Shown here in pieces: positions 1 to 4,345 of a DNA stretch of 5,532 bases. The notes beneath the pieces were generated by a model. The model saw only the letters and a list, made by a program, of their open reading frames with translations, did not search any database and was not told the DNA's origin. The stretch covers positions 1 to 5,532 of the forward strand of contig CAXGOB010000140.1 in NCBI GenBank assembly GCA_964011275.1. Reading direction: 5' to 3'. Origin of the DNA: UBA7328 sp002471345 (GTDB taxonomy: Bacteria > Bacteroidota > Bacteroidia > Chitinophagales > Saprospiraceae). Made by a program: the position numbers and the translations under genes. Numbering within the stretch: the first letter of the stretch is position 1; each line of letters opens with the position of its first letter.

Positions 1-498
1 TTCCGTGGACGCGGTATCAAGCAGCTCACTGGCCGTAACAATTACACGGCATTTGGAAAAACGGTCGGAATGTCAGCAGAAGAAGCAGCCGATTATGTAG
101 CAACACCAAAAGGTGCTATTGAATCCGCATGCTGGTTCTGGAAAACAAACAAACTTGAAAAATGGGCTGATAAAGGTGACAATGTAGGGTTGACAAAAAG
201 GATCAATGGTGGTACTATTGGATTAGATGATCGTAACCGTCGTTGGGAGGAAGCACTGGCAATTCTAGGAGGAGAAGTTCCAGCTCCTACCGCAGCACCA
301 AAGGCTACAGGTGTAAGAACTCTCCGTAAAGGTATGAAAGGTGATGATGTCGCCAAAATGCAAAAGGCTATTGGTGTAGGTGCTGATGGTGATTTTGGCT
401 TTGGTACACTAACCGCAGTTAAAAAATGGCAGTCATCTAATGGACTTACGGCTGATGGTATTGTAGGGCCTGCAACGCAAGCTAAAATGTTCAGTTGA
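1..498 (+). CDS. Endolysin, GH19 chitinase-like muramidase with C-terminal peptidoglycan-binding domain (5' partial)
   Basis: The frame is open from base 1, so the start and the N-terminal part of the protein, including the family's catalytic glutamate region, lie upstream; 165 residues are visible. Residues 1-23 begin with FRGRGIKQLTGRNNY, which matches the GRGxxQLTGRxNY signature of GH19 chitinase-like phage endolysins. The domain continues to about residue 92 (INGG..GLDDRNRRWEEAL is typical of its end). A Pro/Ala linker (PAPTAAP) follows, and residues 104-165 form a PG_binding_1 domain (LRKGMKGDDVAKMQ, DGDFGFGT, VKKWQ, DGIVGPAT). The likely role is cleavage of host murein at the end of infection. 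The ATG at base 70 is internal and is not the start, because the homology extends upstream of it. The gene heads a lysis block with spanins downstream. Family assignment is from remembered motifs and is firm at the domain level; the exact bond cleaved is not determinable. Confidence 0.88.
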   Translation, partial: FRGRGIKQLTGRNNYTAFGKTVGMSAEEAADYVATPKGAIESACWFWKTNKLEKWADKGDNVGLTKRINGGTIGLDDRNRRWEEALAILGGEVPAPTAAPKATGVRTLRKGMKGDDVAKMQKAIGVGADGDFGFGTLTAVKKWQSSNGLTADGIVGPATQAKMFS

Positions 499-506
499 TA
501 TAAATA
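499..506 (+). promoter_or_regulatory. T4-type late promoter box TATAAATA
   Basis: This is an exact match to the T4 late promoter -10 element TATAAATA, used in T4 by the gp55 sigma factor with the gp45 sliding clamp. It begins at the base after the endolysin stop codon. Transcription would start around base 512, giving a leader of about 20 bases with a TAGGAG ribosome-binding site at 521-526 before the ATG at 533. The position, just upstream of a string of late-type genes, supports function. AT-rich DNA makes chance 8-mers possible, so this is strong but not proven. Confidence 0.7.
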
Positions 507-532
507 GTTTTGATAAAAAATAGGAGATATCG

Positions 533-976
533 ATGTCGGTTGAAAAAATTATTCGATCCGCAATAGAGGAAAAGCCATTAGAGATGAAAGAGGCGCTTGA
601 TTTAGAAATGAATCAACGTGTAAGTCTTGCTCTCGAGGGTTATAAAAAGAAAAAAATGGCCGAAGAAGATGATGATGATACATGTGATCATTGTGACGGA
701 ACTGGCCATCATGAGGATGATGGTGAAAAGGTTAAATGCAAACCCTGTAAAGGGACCGGCAAAGTTTCAGATGACGATGATGAGGACGATGACGACGATG
801 ATGACAATGATGATCAGCAAGATGTACAGGAATCAGACGAGTATGAAGCTGATAAAGTACATATGTCCAGAGACTTGGCTAAAAAAGCTCGTGAACGTGG
901 TGACTATAAAGTCGCACAAAAACATGACCGTGAACAGGAAAAGCATGCTATCCGCCAACACGGCATACAAAAATAA
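533..976 (+). CDS. Small Asp-rich protein with two DnaJ-like CxxCxGxG zinc-finger motifs; function unknown
   Basis: This is a 147-residue hypothetical protein made of clear blocks. Residues 1-43 form a probably helical head (MSVEKIIRSAI..). Residues 51-58 (CDHCDGTG) and 69-76 (CKPCKGTG) are two CxxCxGxG motifs 10 residues apart, able to make one four-cysteine zinc site like half of the DnaJ cysteine-rich domain. Residues 80-94 are almost all Asp, and residues 111-147 form a basic, charged tail (LAKKARERGDYKVAQKHDREQ). The head is shared with the next gene (14 of the first 34 residues identical, no gaps), which points to a paralogous pair. The start is set by TAGGAG at 521-526, six bases before the ATG. 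Small acidic proteins with such heads recall T4-superfamily prohead core/scaffold proteins, but I cannot confirm that. No J domain is present, so it is not DnaJ. It lies downstream of a late promoter box, so late expression is likely. Confidence 0.85.
   Translation: MSVEKIIRSAIEEKPLEMKEALDLEMNQRVSLALEGYKKKKMAEEDDDDTCDHCDGTGHHEDDGEKVKCKPCKGTGKVSDDDDEDDDDDDDNDDQQDVQESDEYEADKVHMSRDLAKKARERGDYKVAQKHDREQEKHAIRQHGIQK
770..814 (+). repeat. GAT/GAC trinucleotide-rich tract encoding poly-Asp
   Basis: This is a run of 15 codons that are nearly all GAT or GAC, with one GAG and one AAT, encoding residues 80-94 of the acidic protein. GAT and GAC are mixed, so it is not a perfect microsatellite, although trinucleotide slippage could still change its length between relatives. 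A shorter GAT run occurs at about 668-679 in the same gene. The mixture of synonymous codons suggests that the acidic protein sequence itself is kept by selection. Confidence 0.8.
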
Positions 977-988
977 AAGGAAAATATT

Positions 989-1213
989 ATGTCAGTAGAA
1001 AATATGATTAAATCGGCGATTGACAGTAGCCCAGTTGATTTTCAAGATCAATTCGGTACAACTATGGCAGATCGAGTAAAAGATGCTTTATCTGCTAAAT
1101 ATAATGAAATGTCTGCTGGTGCGGTAGAAATTGAACCAGAAGTTGAGGCGCCAGAAATGGAAGCCTCAGCTGAAGTAGAGACCTCAAGCGATGAGGTGAA
1201 CTCGGAGGTATAA
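989..1213 (+). CDS. Small acidic protein, paralogue of the preceding gene; function unknown
   Basis: This 74-residue protein has two parts: a helical head (MSVENMIKSAI...ADRVKDALSAKY, residues 1-40) and a Glu/Ala/Val-rich acidic tail (residues 47-74). The head aligns without gaps to the head of the preceding protein, sharing MSVE, I, SAI, P, M, RV and AL at the same positions, while the tails are unrelated. It lacks the cysteine motifs. An AAGGA ribosome-binding site at 977-981 lies seven bases before the ATG, and the stop codon abuts the i-spanin ATG with no gap, so the two are probably translationally coupled. The head-plus-acidic-tail plan recalls small prohead core proteins of T4-like phages, but this is a resemblance only. 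Being real is supported by its ribosome-binding site, tight packing and paralogy. Confidence 0.8.
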   Translation: MSVENMIKSAIDSSPVDFQDQFGTTMADRVKDALSAKYNEMSAGAVEIEPEVEAPEMEASAEVETSSDEVNSEV

Positions 1214-1723
1214 ATGTTTAGCGGTGTTAAAATCGCTTTTGTTTTTGTAATTTTAGCAACAGCTGGAAGTGGTTACTTATACATTACAAAGCTTCAATCT
1301 GATTTACAAACAGCTAGAGCAAATGTGGCTAAAATGGAGGTTGCTGTGGTGACCGCAGAATCTAGTGTGAAGGCACTACAGGAAGATGCGGTCAAAATGG
1401 CAACTTTAAATCAAAAGCTAAATGCTGATCTTCAACAGGCTGAGGCCTATGGTGATGACCTCAGATCAAAATTGAGTCGGCACAATCTTACAACCCTGGC
1501 ATTGAAAGAGCCAGGTCAACTTGAAGGAAAGATGAATGGTGCGACAGCAAAATTATGGCGTAGGCTCGAAAAGGACACTGGCGGTCCTGGCAATACTCCT
1601 CTTCCTCCCTGGCTGCAGCGCCCTACTGCTGGGGAAACCGGAACCGGAAGTACAGGTGGTAACCCAAATTCAGAAAACGACAGTGCCGACGGTAGCACGC
1701 CCGAAACCGATACGTCTAACTGA
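1214..1723 (+). CDS. Rz-like i-spanin (inner-membrane spanin subunit)
   Basis: This is the inner-membrane half of a two-component spanin, which links inner and outer membranes through the periplasm and fuses them in the last step of lysis of Gram-negative cells. The 169-residue protein has an N-terminal membrane anchor (residues about 5-24, VKIAFVFVILATAGSGYLYI) and a long Ala/Gln/Lys/Glu-rich coiled coil (about 27-88). A short segment (LALKEPGQLEGKMNGATAKLWRRLEKDTG, about 95-123) resembles the family's conserved end region. The Gly/Pro/Thr/Ser/Asn-rich tail (about 124-169) looks disordered. GGAGG at 1204-1208, five bases before the ATG, is a strong ribosome-binding site. From residue 108 on, the DNA also encodes the start of the o-spanin in another frame, which may explain the odd composition of the tail. 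The topology, the neighbour and the overlap together make the call good despite low sequence conservation in the family. Confidence 0.85.
   Translation: MFSGVKIAFVFVILATAGSGYLYITKLQSDLQTARANVAKMEVAVVTAESSVKALQEDAVKMATLNQKLNADLQQAEAYGDDLRSKLSRHNLTTLALKEPGQLEGKMNGATAKLWRRLEKDTGGPGNTPLPPWLQRPTAGETGTGSTGGNPNSENDSADGSTPETDTSN
1524..1528 (+). promoter_or_regulatory. Internal ribosome-binding site for the o-spanin gene
   Basis: AAGGA lies inside the i-spanin coding sequence, seven bases before the ATG at 1536 in another frame. It decides the o-spanin start and shows that the overlapping frame can be translated independently. Confidence 0.65.
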
Positions 1724-1940
1724 TACACAATTATATGTAGTCAATAAAGATAACCTCGAGGAATTCTTAAAAGAGTTCGAGGAAAAAAATGGTAATGTAG
1801 CCTTTGTTGCATTTAGTGTAAAAGACTATGAGAATCTTTCATTAAATATTGCTGAGTTACGCCGATATATTGGCCAACAAAAAGAAATTATAATTTATTA
1901 TGAAAATGCAACTAGGCCAGAGCCTTCAACAAATAAATAG
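1536..1940 (+). CDS. Rz1-like o-spanin (outer-membrane lipoprotein spanin subunit)
   Basis: This 134-residue protein begins inside the i-spanin gene in a different frame and runs 217 bases past its stop. Residues 1-27 form a lipoprotein signal peptide: a basic start (SKR), a hydrophobic core (TLAVLAILLF) and the lipobox LPGC, with the lipidated cysteine at 27. Ser at the +2 position fits outer-membrane sorting. A proline- and valine-containing linker follows (about 34-60). Residues about 61-125 look like a folded domain (LYVVNKDNLEEFLKEFEEKNGNV.. then SVKDYENLSLNIAELRRYI and KEIIIYYE), larger than the short Rz1 of lambda and similar to o-spanins I recall from marine T4-like phages. It would pair with the i-spanin across the periplasm. 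The ATG at 1536 is chosen for its AAGGA site and because it gives a complete signal peptide. Confidence 0.85.
   Translation: MVRQQNYGVGSKRTLAVLAILLFLPGCSALLLGKPEPEVQVVTQIQKTTVPTVARPKPIRLTDTQLYVVNKDNLEEFLKEFEEKNGNVAFVAFSVKDYENLSLNIAELRRYIGQQKEIIIYYENATRPEPSTNK
1932..1939 (+). promoter_or_regulatory. Possible degenerate late promoter box (AATAAATA)
   Basis: This is a seven-of-eight match to TATAAATA at the end of the o-spanin gene. A start about 12 bases downstream would give a short leader for the GTG-start gene at 1971. The mismatch is at the first T, and the region is AT-rich, so this is tentative. Confidence 0.25.
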
Positions 1941-1970
1941 TAATATTAACCAGTACGAGGTATCGCTCCG

Positions 1971-2468
1971 GTGGCAGAAGAAAATAAAGACATCAAAACT
2001 GATGTCGCACTAATTAAAAGAGATATCAAACAGATTGAAAAATTTTTTAATAGGTTTGAAACAGCAATCGAAACGATGTCAGATATCGGACAGAAAGTGG
2101 CAGTTCAAAGTGAGATACTTAAAAATACTGCTGATAAGCTTGACGATATGGAAGATAGGATTGAGAATCACAAGAAGGAAGATGTTGCTCGTGCCGCCGT
2201 CATGACTGATAGGCTGGAACAATATAGACTTTCATCAAAAGAAGACCACCAACGATTATCAGATCTGAGTGCACAAAACAGAGAAAAACGTAATCAAGAA
2301 ATTATGACTGAATTATCTAAATTAAATGGTAATTTAGAAAGAAAAATGGATGGTCTTTCTTCAAGGATTGGTAAGCTTGAGAATTGGAAATACTATATGA
2401 TGGGACTTGGAGCAGCCGTTTTGTTTATAGTAGTTAAATTTATTGTTCCTACAATAAGTATTACTTAA
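1971..2468 (+). CDS. Coiled-coil protein with C-terminal membrane helix, XhlA-like; possible lysis accessory protein
   Basis: This 165-residue protein has a long charged helical/coiled-coil region (residues about 5-138) and a single C-terminal membrane helix (about 142-162, YMMGLGAAVLFIVVKFIVP), with only a few residues after it. This tail-anchored plan resembles the hemolysin XhlA family, whose members work with a holin and endolysin in PBSX-type lysis, though XhlA proteins are usually about half this length. It has no signal peptide, so the coiled coil should lie in the cytoplasm. The start is GTG, and GAGG at 1957-1960 is 10 bases upstream, rather far. No ATG occurs in frame between the upstream stop at 1947-1949 and this codon. 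It is the last gene before a terminator/promoter gap and directly follows the spanins, so a lysis role is plausible by position. It could instead be a structural or membrane-associated protein of unknown function. Confidence 0.78.
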   Translation: MAEENKDIKTDVALIKRDIKQIEKFFNRFETAIETMSDIGQKVAVQSEILKNTADKLDDMEDRIENHKKEDVARAAVMTDRLEQYRLSSKEDHQRLSDLSAQNREKRNQEIMTELSKLNGNLERKMDGLSSRIGKLENWKYYMMGLGAAVLFIVVKFIVPTISIT

Positions 2469-2478
2469 TATTACCTTA

Positions 2479-2491
2479 AGGACATAGTCCT
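2479..2491 (+). terminator. Weak hairpin after the lysis block
   Basis: AGGAC and GTCCT form a perfect five-base stem with a three-base loop, 11 bases after the stop codon, followed by TATTATATC rather than a U-run. It is too short to be a convincing intrinsic terminator and may be chance. Confidence 0.2.
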
Positions 2492-2551
2492 ATTATATCA
2501 AACACCCAACCAACTGTCAACAACTAATTTGTAAAAAAAGATAAAAAAAAT

Positions 2552-2577
2552 GGTTGACTTTTTAGTCAGCCTGTTTT
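2552..2577 (+). terminator. Hairpin with U-rich tail, candidate terminator of the late block
   Basis: GGTTGAC (2552-2558) pairs with GTCAGCC (2565-2571), with one G-U pair and a six-base T-rich loop; TGTTTT follows. It could end transcripts of the lysis block. The left arm contains the -35 element of the promoter that fires into the primase gene, so the same bases appear to serve as DNA (promoter) and RNA (hairpin). The U tail is short and interrupted, so termination efficiency may be modest. Confidence 0.45.
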
Positions 2578-2582
2578 ATTAT
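2554..2582 (+). promoter_or_regulatory. Sigma70-type promoter for the primase/thyX block
   Basis: TTGACT (2554-2559) matches the -35 consensus in five of six bases. TATTAT (2577-2582) matches the -10 consensus in five of six. The spacer is exactly 17 bases. A-tracts at 2533-2550 lie immediately upstream, where an UP element would contact the alpha subunit of RNA polymerase. Transcription would start near 2589, leaving a leader of about 25-30 bases. This is what an early phage promoter read by host polymerase looks like. No T4 MotA box was seen. Confidence 0.65.
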
Positions 2583-2618
2583 GTATAGTATCCTCGATGA
2601 AAAAGGTATTATTTGAAT

Positions 2619-3626
2619 ATGGTAGACTTTGTAGACCTACAATACGCCCAACTACTTTCCGGTAGACTTGAGCAATTTAAGATTAGACACACTAGTCCTT
2701 ATAAAATTAACTTCAGATGTCCTATCTGTGGTGATTCCCAGAAATCAAGGTCGAAGGCCCGCGGTTGGCTGTTGGAGAGAGACAATAAGTTTTTTTATTA
2801 TTGTCACAATTGTGGCGAGAGTCAAACGTTCTCTACGTTTCTCAAGACGGTTGACAACGTTGCCTATAAGGATTGGGTGGCGGACAAATATGTAAAAAAA
2901 GATAAAAAGGATACAACATCTAGTATACTAAATAAATTTTCGGCACCGGTATTTGATACTAAAAATCCTTTGAAAAAATTAAAAAAGATCAGTCAACTGC
3001 AGTTTGATCACCCTATTAAAAGATATATAGAGAGTAGGGCAATTCCTACTGATTCACATTGGCGTTTATATTATGCTCCCAAATTCAAAACATGGGTCAA
3101 TGGGATCATACCTAATAAGTTTGAGAATATAGAAAAAGACGAACCAAGATTGGTCATGCCATTTTTTGATGAGAATGGCAAGATGTTTGGTGTCTCAGCC
3201 AGAGGATTCAATCCAAAGGGTGTGCGATACCTGACCATTATGTTTGATGAAAGGCCAAAAATATTTGGACTTGATACTGTGGACTTTAATAAACAATATT
3301 ATGTGATGGAAGGTGCTATTGATAGTTTCTTTGTGACCAATGCTCTTGCTATGGCAGGAGCCGATGGTACAGTTAAGGGATTGAAAAATTTTGATAATGC
3401 TGTGTTTGTATTTGATGCTGAACCTCGTAACCGGGAAATAGTAAAACGAATGGAAAAGGTCATATCTGGTGGATACAGAATCTGCATATGGCCTAATGAT
3501 GTAGCTGGTAAAGATGTAAACGAAATGATTTTAAATGGAACAGAAAATGTCAACAGGGTAATCCAGGATAATATCTATAAAGGATTACAGGCTAAGTTGA
3601 GATTGCACGAATGGAGAAAAGTATGA
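2619..3626 (+). CDS. 61: DNA primase, T4 gp61-like
   Basis: This enzyme makes the short RNA primers for lagging-strand synthesis and in T4 works with the gp41 helicase. The 335-residue product is close to T4 gp61 (342). Counting from the ATG at 2619, the N-terminal zinc-binding domain has C34-x2-C37 (CPICGDS) and C62-x2-C65 (CHNCG). A TOPRIM-like catalytic core follows, with E231 in VMEGAIDSFF, D266 and E268 in VFVFDAEPRN, and GKDVNEMI at 297-304. All metal-binding acids expected of TOPRIM are present. A TTG at 2613 in the same frame is the other start: AAGG at 2603-2606 is six bases from TTG but 12 from ATG, so the start is uncertain by two codons. I prefer ATG because MVDFVDLQYAQLLS looks like a natural family N-terminus. 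A sigma70-type promoter lies just upstream, and the stop codon overlaps the thyX start. Confidence 0.92.
   Translation: MVDFVDLQYAQLLSGRLEQFKIRHTSPYKINFRCPICGDSQKSRSKARGWLLERDNKFFYYCHNCGESQTFSTFLKTVDNVAYKDWVADKYVKKDKKDTTSSILNKFSAPVFDTKNPLKKLKKISQLQFDHPIKRYIESRAIPTDSHWRLYYAPKFKTWVNGIIPNKFENIEKDEPRLVMPFFDENGKMFGVSARGFNPKGVRYLTIMFDERPKIFGLDTVDFNKQYYVMEGAIDSFFVTNALAMAGADGTVKGLKNFDNAVFVFDAEPRNREIVKRMEKVISGGYRICIWPNDVAGKDVNEMILNGTENVNRVIQDNIYKGLQAKLRLHEWRKV
2891..2908 (+). repeat. 18-base A-rich direct repeat of the promoter A-tract
   Basis: Bases 2891-2908 inside the primase gene are identical to 2530-2547 upstream of its promoter (TGT, seven A, GAT, five A). The unit is of low complexity and the flanks differ. 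Inside the gene it encodes VKKDKK, so chance is the simplest reading. Confidence 0.4.
3613..3618 (+). promoter_or_regulatory. Ribosome-binding site setting the thyX start
   Basis: GGAGAA ends four bases before the ATG at 3623; its GGAG core is six bases from that ATG. It overlaps the upstream in-frame ATG at 3611, so that codon cannot use it. This favours 3623 as the real start and places it in an ATGA overlap with the primase stop. Confidence 0.7.
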
Positions 3627-4285
3627 ATGTGAATTTGATTAGTTACTCACAGCCAACCGAAAACTTTATCGGTATTGAGGATGTGCAGGATTTAATTGCC
3701 TATGCGGCAAGGGTTTCAAATCCAAGTAACCAAATAAATAAGGAGACAGCCCCAAAGCTATTAAGTTATTTAATTAAACATAAGCATTGGTCACCGTTTG
3801 AAATGGCTTCAGCATGTATGGAAATTGAAACCACTCGTGATATTGCTAGACAATTGTTACGGCATCGTTCCTTTTCATTCCAGGAATTTAGTCAGCGGTA
3901 TGCCGATGTACGTGATATGGAGGAAGGTCTGGTTATTCGTAAAGCACGATTGCAAGATCAAAAGAATCGCCAGAATAGTGTAATGACTGATGATGTAATA
4001 TTACATAACGCATGGGAAGTGCATCAGAGAGCTGTTTGGCAAAGATCAATGGAAGCATATAAATGGGCTATTGATAATGGTATTGCAAAGGAACAAGCTC
4101 GAGCAGTCCTGCCTGAGGGCAACACACCATCAAGATTGTATGTAAATGGAACTATTCGTTCGTGGATTCATTATATCGAGTTACGTAGTGCAAATGGTAC
4201 TCAAAAAGAACATATGGATTTAGCAGTTGAATGTGCTAAGGCAATTTCCAGCATCTTTCCGCACACGGATCAATATCTAAAATAA
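3623..4285 (+). CDS. thyX: FAD-dependent thymidylate synthase ThyX
   Basis: ThyX converts dUMP to dTMP using methylenetetrahydrofolate as carbon donor and reduced FAD (NADPH) as reductant, without sequence similarity to ThyA. The 220-residue protein has the diagnostic ThyX motif RHRx7S at residues 80-90 within RHRSFSFQEFSQRY. It also has HWSPFE at 55-60, corresponding to the conserved histidine/PFE region, and LR at 187-188 in HYIELRSANGTQ, where the family's dUMP-binding arginine and a conserved Gln are found. The length is normal. An in-frame ATG at 3611 would add four residues, but the ribosome-binding site and the ATGA overlap with the primase stop favour 3623, implying translational coupling. 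Downstream lie a terminator-like hairpin and nrdA, so the gene belongs to a dNTP-supply group. The call is firm. Confidence 0.95.
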   Translation: MNVNLISYSQPTENFIGIEDVQDLIAYAARVSNPSNQINKETAPKLLSYLIKHKHWSPFEMASACMEIETTRDIARQLLRHRSFSFQEFSQRYADVRDMEEGLVIRKARLQDQKNRQNSVMTDDVILHNAWEVHQRAVWQRSMEAYKWAIDNGIAKEQARAVLPEGNTPSRLYVNGTIRSWIHYIELRSANGTQKEHMDLAVECAKAISSIFPHTDQYLK

Positions 4286-4301
4286 TAAGAGACAAAAATA
4301 G

Positions 4302-4327
4302 AGCAGGGGTTCAAGCCCCTGTTTTCT
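4302..4327 (+). terminator. Rho-independent terminator between thyX and nrdA
   Basis: CAGGGG (4304-4309) pairs perfectly with CCCCTG (4316-4321), and a T-G pair closes a TCAA loop. The stem can be lengthened by a G-U and an A-U pair, and TTTTCT follows. This is a compact, GC-rich stem in AT-rich DNA with a U tail, the classic form of an intrinsic terminator. It lies 16 bases after the thyX stop and about 20 before the nrdA ATG. A loop of TTCAA flanked by a G/C stem superficially recalls a tRNA T-arm, but the rest of a tRNA is absent. Confidence 0.75.
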
Positions 4328-4345
4328 ATTGACCTAGGAGAAAAT

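Noticed and set aside
627..998. Met/Thr/Lys-rich 123-residue open frame across the acidic gene
   Set aside because: It is the shifted reading of the GAT/GAC tract and lysine codons; it has no good ribosome-binding site, and the other frame has clear motifs and a paralogue.
1209..1216. TATAAATG resembling a late promoter box at the i-spanin start
   Set aside because: It overlaps the start codon, so transcripts would begin inside the gene; the sequence is explained by the adjoining TAA stop and ATG start.
2597..2665. 22-residue open frame (MKKVLFEYGR...) over the primase start
   Set aside because: It has no ribosome-binding site and overlaps the primase gene, whose zinc-finger frame is certain.
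3299..3553. Minus-strand open frame of 84 residues
   Set aside because: It lies antisense to the TOPRIM part of the primase gene and has no recognisable motif or ribosome-binding site.
3611..3622. Upstream ATG as the thyX start
   Set aside because: The only good ribosome-binding site overlaps this codon; the ATG at 3623 has proper spacing and an ATGA overlap with the primase stop.
4304..4321. GGGGTTCAAGCCCC looking like a tRNA T-arm
   Set aside because: The loop is too short for a seven-base T-loop, and there is no acceptor, anticodon or D-arm around it; a poly-T tail fits a terminator.
4329..4334. TTGACC as a -35 element for nrdA
   Set aside because: The matching -10 position would fall inside the nrdA coding sequence and shows no TATAAT-like hexamer.
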